A DNA stretch of 64,000 nt from contig JAJZIR010000006.1 of the NCBI GenBank assembly GCA_021810505.1, positions 62,001 through 126,000 of the forward strand. The letters run 5' to 3'. Below, one piece after another: positions 43,782-52,370 of the stretch. The notes beneath the pieces were generated by a model, which saw only the letters and a program-made list of their open reading frames with translations, had not been told where the DNA came from and did not search any database. This DNA comes from a bacterium (GTDB lineage Bacteria > Deinococcota > Deinococci > Deinococcales > Deinococcaceae). The translations under genes were made by a program, and so were the position numbers. The first letter of the stretch is position 1. Every line of letters begins with the position of its first letter.

Positions 43782-45035
43782 TCACACCAGCATCTTCCCG
43801 TCGGCTTTGACCCAACGCCCGCCCTTGAGGACCCAGCGCACCTCGGCGGGGTCGGCCAAGGCCGCCAGGTCGGCGAGCGGGTCCTTCCGGAGGACCACCG
43901 CGTCGGCGAGCTTGCCGGGCTCCAGCGTCCCGACCCGGTCCTGCCAGCCCAAACACCCGGCGGCCACGGCGGTGGTGGCGACCAGAACCTGCATGGGCTC
44001 CATCCCCACCTGGCGCATCAGCTCCAGCTCCCGGAGGTTCTGGCCGTGCGGCATGACTCCGGCGTCGGTCCCCATGGCCACCTTGACCCCAGCGCGCACC
44101 GCCTCGGCCACGCTCTCCTTATGGACCTGGATGACCTCCCTGGCCTTACGCACCCCCCACTCGGGCAGGGCGCCGGGGTGGGCGTCGGCCTGCTCCAGCA
44201 CTGAGACCGGGGCCAGCAGCGTCGGCACCAGAAAAGCGCCCCGCTCCAGGAACAGCTCGATGGCCTCTTGGTCTAGGTAGATGCCGTGCTCGATGGAGTG
44301 GATCCCAGCCCGCAGGGCCCGCTTGACGCCGGCCGCACCCTGGGCGTGGGCCATCACCTTGACGCCTCCGCGGTCGGCCCCCTCAGCGACCATGACCTCC
44401 AATTCAGCCAAGCTGAATTGGGTGAAGCGGGGGTTGTCGGTCGGGCTGAGCACACCGCCGGTGGCGTGCACCTTGATCACCTCGGCGCCGGCCCGCAGCA
44501 CCTCGCGCACCTTGGCGCGCACCTGCTCCACGCCGTCGCAGCGGCCGTCCGGGCGGCCGGGGTAGGTGGCGAACAGGCCGGTCTCCATCCCCGAAGGGGT
44601 CCAGCCGTCGCCGTGACCTCCGGTGATGGTCAGCGCCGAGATGCTGATCTGCATCCTGGGACCGGCCACCAAGCCCTGCTCCACCGCCAGTTTGAGCCCC
44701 AAGTCGGCCCCGCCGGCGTCGCGCACGGTGGTGATTCCGGCCTCCAAAGTCCTGCGCATGCGGTCGATGGTCTGGTAGAAGTTCAGCGAGAAAGGCGTCG
44801 CAGCGCGCCGGTCCAGCCGGAATTCCTCGGCGGTGAGGTGGACGTGGGTGTCGATCAGGCCGGGGAGGATGTAACCCCCGGCCACGTCGACCAGCTCCGC
44901 GCTCTCCGGGGCTGCGAAGCTGGAGCGCGCCCCAGCGGCGACGACGCGCTCCCCCTCGATCAGGACTGCGCCGTCCTTGACCGGGGGGCGGCCGGTTCCG
45001 TCGATCAGGGTTCCACCAGAGATCAGCAGGGTCAT
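43782..45035 (-). CDS. metal-dependent amidohydrolase (imidazolonepropionase/prolidase-like)
   Basis: 417 residues. Metal-site motifs are complete: HxH in DTHVHL (about residue 63), a Lys in EVIKVHATGG that is usually carboxylated, His in VMAHAQG and in SIEHGIYL, and Asp in MGTDAGVMPHG (about 325). N- and C-terminal strands (GGTLIDGTG, LADAVVLRKDPL) make the typical composite beta sandwich. It hydrolyses a cyclic amide or peptide-like bond; substrate unknown. AGGAGG precedes the ATG, with TAGGAT as a likely -10 further upstream. Confidence 0.85.
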   Translation of the reverse strand: MTLLISGGTLIDGTGRPPVKDGAVLIEGERVVAAGARSSFAAPESAELVDVAGGYILPGLIDTHVHLTAEEFRLDRRAATPFSLNFYQTIDRMRRTLEAGITTVRDAGGADLGLKLAVEQGLVAGPRMQISISALTITGGHGDGWTPSGMETGLFATYPGRPDGRCDGVEQVRAKVREVLRAGAEVIKVHATGGVLSPTDNPRFTQFSLAELEVMVAEGADRGGVKVMAHAQGAAGVKRALRAGIHSIEHGIYLDQEAIELFLERGAFLVPTLLAPVSVLEQADAHPGALPEWGVRKAREVIQVHKESVAEAVRAGVKVAMGTDAGVMPHGQNLRELELMRQVGMEPMQVLVATTAVAAGCLGWQDRVGTLEPGKLADAVVLRKDPLADLAALADPAEVRWVLKGGRWVKADGKMLV

Positions 45036-45055
45036 AGTTGCCTCCTGAACGCATC

Positions 45056-45802
45056 CTACCTGCTGGGCGGGGTAGCCGCCCCGCGGAGCGGTTCAGGCTC
45101 CCTGAGGGCGATGGTCATGCTCTCGCCGCTCTGGGCGTCGTAGACCCAGAGCCGGCCGCGCAGCTGCGGAGGCTGGCCGAGCAGCAGCCTGAGCCCCTCG
45201 GCAGCCATCACCGAGGCCACCATCCCGAGCAGCGGGATGAAGACGCCGGTCACGCTGCAAGCCGGACCGGCCGCCTCCAAGGAGCCGAAAATCTGGCGCA
45301 AGCCCGCGGGCGGGACCAAGGTGGAAACCATCCCCTCATAAGCTTGGGCCGCGCCCCAAATCCAGGTCTGGCGCGCTTGCAAGCAGCTGTCCTCGACCAA
45401 GAGCCTGGAATCCGGCGTGTCGGTGCAGTCGAACACCAGGTCACAGCCGGCCAGCAGCTCGCCGGCGTTATCGGCGCTCAGCGCCGGGCGGGGTTCCAGC
45501 GAAGTGGCTGGGCCCAGGGCCGAGAGGCGCTCGGCGGCGACTTCGGCTTTCTGGCGGCCCAGGTCGGAAGGCAGGTAGAGCCACTGCCGCTGCAGGTTGC
45601 TGGCGCTCACCTGGTCGGAGTCGCTGAGCCGCAGCGCCCCCACCCCAGCGGCGGCCAGCTGGGTGAGCAAGGGAACACCTAAACCGCCCAGGCCAACTAC
45701 TAAAACCCGGGAGCGCAACAGCCGCTCCTGACCGTCCAACCCCCAGCCAGGTAAGACCAGTTGGCGAGCGAAGCGCTCCAGCTCGGGTCGGCTCAGGGGC
45801 AC
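45056..45802 (-). CDS. ThiF/MoeB/HesA-family adenylyltransferase (E1-like)
   Basis: 248 residues. RQLVLPGWGLDGQERLLRSR is the family's N-terminal signature, VVGLGGLGVPLL the nucleotide-binding loop, and DSDQVSASNLQRQWLY the Asp/Arg adenylation region. CTDTPDSRLLVEDSC follows. The two zinc-binding CxxC pairs of MoeB/ThiF are not visible. It should adenylate the C-terminus of a ThiS/MoaD-like sulfur carrier, but none is encoded nearby. It follows the upstream gene by 3 bases. Confidence 0.82.
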   Translation of the reverse strand: MPLSRPELERFARQLVLPGWGLDGQERLLRSRVLVVGLGGLGVPLLTQLAAAGVGALRLSDSDQVSASNLQRQWLYLPSDLGRQKAEVAAERLSALGPATSLEPRPALSADNAGELLAGCDLVFDCTDTPDSRLLVEDSCLQARQTWIWGAAQAYEGMVSTLVPPAGLRQIFGSLEAAGPACSVTGVFIPLLGMVASVMAAEGLRLLLGQPPQLRGRLWVYDAQSGESMTIALREPEPLRGAATPPSR

Positions 45803-45805
45803 CGC

Positions 45806-46219
45806 TCAGGCCGGAGAGGGGGTGTGGAGAACTTCCCTGTAGATAGCTGGATCGGTGGGGTTGGCCGCAGCCAGGAGCGCCTGGATCTGAGCTGGCCCGG
45901 CCGCCCAGACCAGCCGCTGGAAGTCGTAGGGGGAGATGACCGTCTCCTTGAAGTTGGTGACACCCTGCTGCTCCAGCCAGGAGACCAGCTCGCGCAGGGC
46001 CTGCGCGCCGGCCTCTCCGTAGCGGGGACCGAAGGTCGGAGGTGCCAGCTGGGCTTGGCCGCCCTGTTCGAGCAAGAAAGCGTAGCGGGCCTGCTCCCTC
46101 TTGCCCTGCCAGTCGGTGATGAACACCGCCTTGGCGGCAGGGGTCGGCTTGAGTTGCTGCTGGAGCTCTTCTAGGCTTTCGCGCGGCGCTCCAAGCCGGC
46201 CCACCCATGCGATATCCAC
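45806..46219 (-). CDS. hypothetical protein in operon with the ThiF-like gene
   Basis: 137 residues, no recognised domain. It contains VFITDWQGKREQARYAFLLE in the middle and a conserved-looking FGPRYGEAGAQALRELVSWL. It is soluble with no signal peptide. The GTG start is supported by TAGGCT 6 bases upstream. The 3-base gap to the ThiF-like gene implies joint expression; a role as partner or substrate is conceivable but not shown. Confidence 0.6.
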   Translation of the reverse strand: MDIAWVGRLGAPRESLEELQQQLKPTPAAKAVFITDWQGKREQARYAFLLEQGGQAQLAPPTFGPRYGEAGAQALRELVSWLEQQGVTNFKETVISPYDFQRLVWAAGPAQIQALLAAANPTDPAIYREVLHTPSPA

Positions 46220-46325
46220 AGCGTCAGCCTAGCACGTATAGCGCGCGCGGAGCGCTGCAGGAGCGCGCTTCCCCGGCCGGTCACTTCGCCGGGAACCCGT
46301 CCAGACGGGTTAGGCTAGGGGAATG
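46217..46325. promoter_or_regulatory. divergent pair of leaderless-type promoters
   Basis: Minus strand: TAGGCT (complement of 46226-46231), GACGCT, then GTG at 46219. Plus strand: TAGGCT (46311-46316), AGGGGA, then ATG at 46323. Both genes in this divergent pair therefore have the same -10 hexamer and spacing. Confidence 0.6.
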
Positions 46326-47027
46326 ACGGAGAAGTCCAAGGACCCCGCAGAGGAGCTGAGGCGGCTAACCCGCCTGGCATTAGGCGGGCGAGTGGTCCAG
46401 AGCGAGTTCATCCGCTTGGAGGGGGTGCACCCGGCCGTCCAGGAAGGCGACGTCCGGGTCAGGGTCTCGGGTGGGTTTTCCGACGCCGAGCGGGTGGTCA
46501 TCCAGGCCTACCCAGCCGCCATCCCCTCAGTCGACGACCCGGTGGTACTCTACCGGGTCTCCGGAACGGGCCTGGCCGGACACGACGAGGTCAGCCTGCG
46601 CGCCGCCCTGGTCTCAGCCGGTCTCCCGGAGGGGCAAGTTGGGGACGTCCAGGAGGAAGGTGCCGAGCTGCGGGTGGCTGTCACGGGGTCAGCCGCCCGC
46701 CGCCTCCCCGAGGTAGCAGAGCGGCTGCAGCTCTCTGCGCAGCGTGAGCCCGCCAAGACCGCCCAGGCCAAACAGCGCCAAGTCACCGTCCCCAGCCTGC
46801 GGGTCGACGTGGTGGGAGCCCGCGGCTTCGGGGTGTCGCGCACCTACTTTCAAGCCGGCATCGAGCACCGGCACGTGTTCAGAGACGGAGTCGCGCTCAA
46901 GGGCAGGGATGAATTGGCCGCCGGCGACCTGGTCGTCGCTCAGGGTTTGGGGCAGCTGCGGGTCTGCGAGGTACAGGGCACCACCCGGCGCGGCAACTAC
47001 AAGGTCCTGATCGAGGTCGTCCGATAA
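46323..47027 (+). CDS. S4-domain RNA-binding protein (YlmH-like)
   Basis: 234 residues. The C-terminal part (about 160-234) is an S4 RNA-binding domain: SLRVDVVGARGFGVSRTYFQ, then a VFRDGVALKGRDELAAGDLV hairpin. The N-terminal two thirds match the YlmH layout (a small alpha/beta domain before S4). YlmH-type proteins bind ribosomal RNA and help rescue or cell division in Gram-positives. The following ATPase gene begins near its stop. Confidence 0.72.
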   Translation: MTEKSKDPAEELRRLTRLALGGRVVQSEFIRLEGVHPAVQEGDVRVRVSGGFSDAERVVIQAYPAAIPSVDDPVVLYRVSGTGLAGHDEVSLRAALVSAGLPEGQVGDVQEEGAELRVAVTGSAARRLPEVAERLQLSAQREPAKTAQAKQRQVTVPSLRVDVVGARGFGVSRTYFQAGIEHRHVFRDGVALKGRDELAAGDLVVAQGLGQLRVCEVQGTTRRGNYKVLIEVVR

Positions 47028-47173
47028 GCGCGGCCGGGGCCCAGCTCAGCGCCCCCCCGGCTGGCAGGAAAGCTTGGGCGTCCCTGCTGGAGGCCGGCCT
47101 ACCCAAGCGCTTCGCTGGCGCCTCCTTCGAGAACTACCGCAGCGATCCCGCCTACCCCAGCCAGGAGCAGGCG

Positions 47174-48016
47174 GTGGAGAAGCTGCGCCGCTTCGCGCGG
47201 GTGGTCCCCGCAAGGCGGCGCTTCTTCCGGAAGAGCGGGCAGGGGATCTACCTGGACGGCGGCTTCGGGATCGGCAAGACCCACCTGATGGCGGCCTGTT
47301 TCAGGGCTCTCCCCCAGCCAGCCAGCTGGTTCAGCTTCCAAGACCTCATGTACCTGGCCGGCGCCCTGGGAATACCGGCCACCATCCAGGGGCTGCGCGG
47401 ACGAAGCGCGCTGGCTGTCGACGAATTCGAGCTCGACGATCCCGGGAACGCCCAGCTCGCCGGCAAGATTATCGGCGATCTGATGGACCAGGGCGTCTGG
47501 GTGATCTGCACCAGCAACACCCCTCCTGAGCAGCTCGGGCAGGGAAGGTTCGACGTCGAGCGCTTCCAGGCTCAGTTAGCGCGCCTCGCCCAGCGCTTCG
47601 AGGTCCTGAGGATCGAGGGGGACGATTATCGCAAACGGCTCCAGCCAGCCAGCGCCCCAGCTGGGGAACTCGGCTCGCTGCGCACAGCCCGGATCCGCGC
47701 GGGGGAGCTGCTGGAGCAGCTGAGAAAAGTCCACCCGGCGCTGTTCCACCACCTACTAGAAGGCCTAGACCTCTTGGTGGTGGAGGGAGATCTCCAACTG
47801 GCCAGCTTGGACGACGCGCTGCGCCTGGTCCACTTCACCGACAAGGTCTACGAGAGCGGGACCGCCATGGTCCCGCCGGAGGGCGATCCCTTCGGCGGCA
47901 GCTACCGCAACGGGCCCTTCCAGCGCAAGTTCAGCCGCTGCCTCTCTCGGATGGCGCAGCTGCGCGGGGAGAGCCAGCAGCTCTGGCTCAGCCCGGCGGC
48001 TGCAGGGGGCGGATAG
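47174..48016 (+). CDS. zapE: ZapE/AFG1-like cell-division ATPase (start uncertain)
   Basis: At least 280 residues. The Walker A loop GGFGIGKTHLMAA lies near residue 35 from this GTG and Walker B is ALAVDEFELDDPGNA. The ICTSNTPPEQLGQGRF segment is the sensor-1 region typical of AFG1/ZapE ATPases, which interact with FtsZ. The same frame continues upstream to at least 47084 with convincing sequence (GLPKRFAGASFENYRSDPAY) yet holds no ATG, GTG or TTG back to the end of the preceding gene. The real start is therefore either a rare codon or hidden by an error; GTG at 47174 is only the first standard codon. Confidence 0.75.
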   Translation: MEKLRRFARVVPARRRFFRKSGQGIYLDGGFGIGKTHLMAACFRALPQPASWFSFQDLMYLAGALGIPATIQGLRGRSALAVDEFELDDPGNAQLAGKIIGDLMDQGVWVICTSNTPPEQLGQGRFDVERFQAQLARLAQRFEVLRIEGDDYRKRLQPASAPAGELGSLRTARIRAGELLEQLRKVHPALFHHLLEGLDLLVVEGDLQLASLDDALRLVHFTDKVYESGTAMVPPEGDPFGGSYRNGPFQRKFSRCLSRMAQLRGESQQLWLSPAAAGGG

Positions 48017-48077
48017 CGGGGCTGACCGGCCGGGCGGGGCCGCCCGAGCACCCTTCCCCGGTTCCCACCCCCTTCAC

Positions 48078-49061
48078 TCAGGCTGGACCCCCCTCTGCTT
48101 TCCAGCACAGGCGAACGCAGCGGATGGCGCGCCTGGCGTAGGTATAGCTCAGAGCCAAGCGGTTTCCTGCCGAGATCAGCGCCGGGTAGGAGTACTCGCC
48201 CGGGTGGCGCTCGAGGACCAGCCACTCCTGCCAGCGCTTCAGGTCCGGACTGCCCAGGGTCAGCTGCAGGGGATAGCGCCCGTCCCGCTGCACCGGATCC
48301 AAGATGTCCGAAATCGCCGAGCGCCCGGGGTTGTGCGCCAGCAGCACCGGACCTTCCGGCCAGAGGCGGACGGCGTCCAGTCCGCTGTTAGGGTTACCGA
48401 GACCGGTAGGCTCCGGAGCTGTCCAAGTGCTCCCTCCATCGAGCGATGTCATCTTGAGCAGCTCGCCCAGGTCCGACCTGAGCAACAAAGCGGTCGGGAA
48501 TCCGGGCAGGAGGCTACCCTGGATCGCCCGCACTGGACAGGCCAAGCGCTGCAGCTCCCAGCTAGCTCCGCCGTCGTCCGACCAGAGCAAGCAGGGCGTC
48601 CAGGTGCGCTCGTCGTAGGCGGGGAGAGCGAGCCGGTCGCCGATCCAGCAGGGTTTGTTCTTGATCAGGATCCCCGCCTGGCCGCACAGGACTCTGGGGG
48701 ACGACCACGCCACCGCGTCGCGCGAGGTACGGAACCAGCTGACTCCGTCCCCGCACCACTCGCCCTCGCAGCGGAAATAGGCCAAATACACCGTCCCTGC
48801 GACCTCGAACAGGACCGCGTTGCCGTGGGCGCAGCCTTGCGCCGGGATGACCAGCTCAGGCGCCGACCAGCCCGCATCCCAGCGCGGGCTCCTAGCTAGG
48901 TAGATCCCGGTGTCAGGCTCGGCCTCGAAAGTGCCTCCGAACCAGGCTGCCAGCAGCGAACCGTCCTGGCGGAGCAGCAGCGAGGAACCGTGAGAGAAGG
49001 GGGTACCGGAATCCGGCTGCTTGATCCAGGACCCCGAGAGCGCGCTCAGCTCGATCTGCAC
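48078..49061 (-). CDS. sialidase-fold (BNR repeat) protein
   Basis: 327 residues of the BNR_2 sialidase-like beta-propeller family. Asp-box-like repeats: SDDGGASWE and SLDGGSTW. SHGSSLLLRQDGSLLAAWFGG begins the first blade, and HPGEYSYPALI with SYTYARRAIR closes the last. There is no signal peptide, so it probably acts on imported sugars. It need not be a true sialidase; the family includes many uncharacterised exo-glycosidases. It is the last gene of the LacI-controlled transporter operon. GGGAGG precedes the GTG start. Confidence 0.7.
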   Translation of the reverse strand: MQIELSALSGSWIKQPDSGTPFSHGSSLLLRQDGSLLAAWFGGTFEAEPDTGIYLARSPRWDAGWSAPELVIPAQGCAHGNAVLFEVAGTVYLAYFRCEGEWCGDGVSWFRTSRDAVAWSSPRVLCGQAGILIKNKPCWIGDRLALPAYDERTWTPCLLWSDDGGASWELQRLACPVRAIQGSLLPGFPTALLLRSDLGELLKMTSLDGGSTWTAPEPTGLGNPNSGLDAVRLWPEGPVLLAHNPGRSAISDILDPVQRDGRYPLQLTLGSPDLKRWQEWLVLERHPGEYSYPALISAGNRLALSYTYARRAIRCVRLCWKAEGGPA

Positions 49062-49214
49062 AGACTACCTCCCGGGTTCCAACTACCCCGGCGGAGACAA
49101 CCGCCTGCCTCAGGTTGCGCGCCGCGCCGAGCAGAGCCTCCAGTCCATCACCCACCCGCTGGTCCGGGGAGATAGCCAAGACTCCAGGCCCGCTTCGGCA
49201 GGGAGCGCCCGAGT

Positions 49215-50042
49215 TCAGCCCTTGAGGCTACCCGCCATCAATCCGCTGACGAACCAGCGCTGCACCAGAGCGTAGACGATCATCGGCACCATCGACAGGA
49301 TGGTCAGGATGGCGAAGAGCTGGCCGGGATTGGTCATGAAGGGGCCCTCGTAGTAGAGCGGAATCAGGGGGAGGGTCTTCACCTGGTTCTGGGTCATCAC
49401 CACCAGAGCCAGGAAGAATTCATTCCAGCAAAACAAAAACTGCCAAACCACCACGACCAGGACGGAGGGAAAGATGATAGGGACGATCACCCGCGCGAGC
49501 ACGCGAAGCGGCGTAGCTCCATCCACCACCGCCGCCTCCTCGAGCTCCTTGGGCAGGGCGTCCATGGCACCCTTGAGGACGACGACCGCGAAAGGGATCC
49601 CCAGCGCGGTGTAGGGTCCGATCAAGCCGAAGTAGTTGTTGGTGAGGCCTAGGACCCTCAAAAGGACGGTCAAGGGTACCAGCAGGGCTGCGAGCGGCAA
49701 CATCAGGGCCGAGAGGATGAGCAGGAGGGCCGCCGTGCCGAACACCACCCTGAGCCGGGACAGCGCAAAGCTAGCCAGCAGCCCAAAGACCACGGTGAGC
49801 AGAACGCTGGACAGGGAGACGATCACGCTGTTGAGGAAAGAGCCGAGCAGGTGCGGCTGCACGATGACCTTGGCGTAGTTGTGCAGGCTAGGGTGCGGGC
49901 TGATCAGGACGGGATTGAAGCTCTGCACGCTTCCCCGGAGCGACATGTCCGCCATGTAGATGGTGGGGAGCAGGCTCAGAAGCGTCGCCAGGATCACGAC
50001 CGCGTACGCCAGGGAGCGCGAGGTCAGCGATACCCTAAGCAC
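49215..50042 (-). CDS. ABC sugar transporter permease, MalG type
   Basis: 275 residues, six helices. EAA loop ELEEAAVVDGATPLRVLARVIVP; C-terminus RWFVSGLMAGSLKG as in MalG-family proteins. It overlaps the partner permease gene by 8 bases. No ATPase gene is in this operon. Confidence 0.87.
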   Translation of the reverse strand: MLRVSLTSRSLAYAVVILATLLSLLPTIYMADMSLRGSVQSFNPVLISPHPSLHNYAKVIVQPHLLGSFLNSVIVSLSSVLLTVVFGLLASFALSRLRVVFGTAALLLILSALMLPLAALLVPLTVLLRVLGLTNNYFGLIGPYTALGIPFAVVVLKGAMDALPKELEEAAVVDGATPLRVLARVIVPIIFPSVLVVVVWQFLFCWNEFFLALVVMTQNQVKTLPLIPLYYEGPFMTNPGQLFAILTILSMVPMIVYALVQRWFVSGLMAGSLKG

Positions 50043-50922
50043 GCGAGGGTCTTTCCCGGGTCAGCAGGTACTCGGCGGCAACCAAGATCACCGCCACGGC
50101 GAACAGGACTATCGAGATCGCAGAGGCGTAGCGCATGTCGTTTTCGACAAAACCCACCTGAAAGATGTAGGTAGCGAGGACCTGGGAAGAGTTGGCAGGA
50201 CCGCCCTGGGTCATCAGGTAGATGAGCGGAAACTGCTGGAGCGCCTGCAGGGTCCCCAGGACCAAAAGGGTGATGTGGGTGGGGCGGACCAGCGGCAAGA
50301 AGAGGTAGCGGATCCGGCCAAATCCCCGGATACCATCGATTTCCGCGGCGTCCAGCAGCTCGCGGTCGACCTGGGCAATCCCCACCGAATAGAGCAGGAC
50401 GAAGAAGCCGGTCCACTGCCAAGCGTTGACCAAGATCAGGGCCAGCGTCGCGGTGTTCGGGGTTCCCAGCAGGGCTGGGAAGGCGTTGGCTAGGCCTAAG
50501 CGCGCAAAAATACCGTAGAGCAGGCCGTAATCTGGGGCGTACAGGGTGGTGAAGACGATGGCGATCACTGAGGGGGTGATGACCATGGGGAGGAAGAGCA
50601 GGGTGCGGAAAAGGGCGCGGCCCTTGACCAGGTACGCCTCGATCAGCAGGGCCAACACGAAGCCGAGCACCATCTGAATCGCCAGGGTGAGCACCACCCA
50701 GATCAGCGAGTTCTTGAGGGCGGTCCAGAAGATCGGGTCGCGGAACAGGTTCTGGTAGTTTTGCAGGGCAAAACCGCCCCGGTGCCCCTGCAAGCTTCCG
50801 ATCAGGTTGGCCACCAGGGGATAGGCGATGAACAGCGCAAAGAAGAGCACCGCAGGGATCAGGTACAGCCATCCCTGCGCGACTGCTCGGCGCCCGTAAG
50901 CGCTAGCCAAACTCGTCCGCAT
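50035..50922 (-). CDS. ABC sugar transporter permease, MalF type
   Basis: 295 residues, six helices. EAA loop LLDAAEIDGIRGFGRIRYLFLP. It pairs with the downstream MalG-like protein and takes substrate from the binding protein encoded just upstream. The 57-base gap to that gene holds a strong hairpin. Confidence 0.87.
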   Translation of the reverse strand: MRTSLASAYGRRAVAQGWLYLIPAVLFFALFIAYPLVANLIGSLQGHRGGFALQNYQNLFRDPIFWTALKNSLIWVVLTLAIQMVLGFVLALLIEAYLVKGRALFRTLLFLPMVITPSVIAIVFTTLYAPDYGLLYGIFARLGLANAFPALLGTPNTATLALILVNAWQWTGFFVLLYSVGIAQVDRELLDAAEIDGIRGFGRIRYLFLPLVRPTHITLLVLGTLQALQQFPLIYLMTQGGPANSSQVLATYIFQVGFVENDMRYASAISIVLFAVAVILVAAEYLLTRERPSRA

Positions 50923-50946
50923 CGGTCGGTGGATGGTTCCCCCTAG

Positions 50947-50975
50947 GGTCCCGGCGGGCGCCGCCCGCCGGGACC
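50947..50975 (-). terminator. intercistronic hairpin after the binding-protein gene
   Basis: A perfect 13-base-pair GC stem with a 3-base loop, directly after the solute-binding-protein stop codon and before the permease gene. Without a T-run it more likely stabilises the upstream mRNA or partly ends transcription, giving more binding protein than permease. Confidence 0.6.
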
Positions 50976-50979
50976 TATC

Positions 50980-52278
50980 TCATTTCTGGGCCAGGGCGGT
51001 GGACTGGACCACGGCCATCCCCGCGGATGGGGTGACCGTACCGGCAGCGATAGCCTGCAGTTCGTTGACCAAGGCCTCGTAGATGGTGGTGTTGCCGATG
51101 GCGTGGGGGTAGGCGTGCTTGAGCTCGGCGATATAGGTGCGGTAGAGCGAGGCCAGATGCGCGGGCAAGGCCACCGTAGGCTTCATGCCGGCAAAAGCCG
51201 GGAGGTCGTTGAGCTGGTTGAGAGCGACCTGCTCTCCGGCGCCGCTGATCAGCTCCTTCAGAACCACCTCGGTGGCCTTGAGGGTCGCTGCCGAGCGCGC
51301 CGCGTTCTTGGTCACCCCCCAGCCCACATCCACGCCGCCGATCGGCGGCGTGGGGTGGCCGCCGGGAAGCACCGCCGGGAAGAACAGCTTGCCGTACCCA
51401 GCCATCCCCTTGAGGGCAGCGGGAACTCCGCTAAAGAAGGATTCCTGCATCCACCAGGAGCCCAAGGACATCATGCCCACCCGGCCGGCCGCGAAGAGGT
51501 TGGCGCCGGTCGGATACTGCAGGCTGCTGAGCGCTCCGGGCTGGAATAAGCCGCTAGTGAAGAGTTTTTTCCAGACCACAGCGGCTTTGACCATGCCGGG
51601 CTGGGTCCAGACCGCCGCTCCCTTTTGGGCCTTGAGCAGGCCGCTGAGGTCGGTCTGGGCGGCGAGCTGCATATACACCCACTCATCGAACAGGCCTGTC
51701 CCGCCGCCCTGGTAGAAGGGGATAAACCCAGCTGCCCGGATCTTGGCGGCGTCAGCGATCAGCTGGTTGAGCGTCTTAGGGGGGCTGGCAATACCGGCTT
51801 TCTTGAAGATGGAGCGGTTGTACCAGAGGTTGATGACCTCGGCCTCCTCTGGGAGCATGTAGTAGCCGTGGTTGGCCGCCGGATTCCCGAACTGGACTTC
51901 AGAGAGCAGAGCCGGCGGGAAATCCGAGCGCCAGCTGGGCCCCCAGAGCTTGGCCGCGACCGGCCCCAAGTTGAGCAGGTGTGGGCGGTAAGCCTGCGTC
52001 ACAGCGCCGGGAGAGAGCCCGACGATGTCCGGCATGGTCCCAGAGGCGGCGGCGGCTTTGAGCGCGGTGAAGTAGGCCGTATGCGGCTCGATGGTGATGC
52101 GGATGTTGATGTTGGGGTGCTGCTTCTCGATCGCCGCGACCATGGCCTTCATGGTCGACTCGACCGGGCTCCAAGACCACAGGGTGACCGTCGTCTTGGC
52201 CAGGGCAGTGCCGGCCAGGGCAGCGCCGATAGCGCCCAAGGCCAAAGCGATGTTCTTAGTCCGCATATTTCGCTTCAC
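50980..52278 (-). CDS. ABC sugar transporter, substrate-binding protein (family 1)
   Basis: 432 residues. Signal peptide at 1-27 (NIALALGAIGAALAGTALA then KTTVTLWSW). The mature protein has the family-1 fold: KQHPNINIRITIEPHTAYF, VINLWYNRSIFKKAGI, YQGGGTGLFDEWVYMQLAA. It is probably the binding component for an L-fucose-containing glycoside, judged only by neighbouring genes. It follows the DapA-like gene by 92 bases. Confidence 0.85.
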   Translation of the reverse strand: MKRNMRTKNIALALGAIGAALAGTALAKTTVTLWSWSPVESTMKAMVAAIEKQHPNINIRITIEPHTAYFTALKAAAASGTMPDIVGLSPGAVTQAYRPHLLNLGPVAAKLWGPSWRSDFPPALLSEVQFGNPAANHGYYMLPEEAEVINLWYNRSIFKKAGIASPPKTLNQLIADAAKIRAAGFIPFYQGGGTGLFDEWVYMQLAAQTDLSGLLKAQKGAAVWTQPGMVKAAVVWKKLFTSGLFQPGALSSLQYPTGANLFAAGRVGMMSLGSWWMQESFFSGVPAALKGMAGYGKLFFPAVLPGGHPTPPIGGVDVGWGVTKNAARSAATLKATEVVLKELISGAGEQVALNQLNDLPAFAGMKPTVALPAHLASLYRTYIAELKHAYPHAIGNTTIYEALVNELQAIAAGTVTPSAGMAVVQSTALAQK

Positions 52279-52370
52279 GTCCTACCTCCCTCGTAACCTA
52301 GGAATATCCCCGAAGTTCTAGCGGCTGGGTGGGCGGATAGGGTCCTGGTGGATCGCGCGCGGAGCCCATC

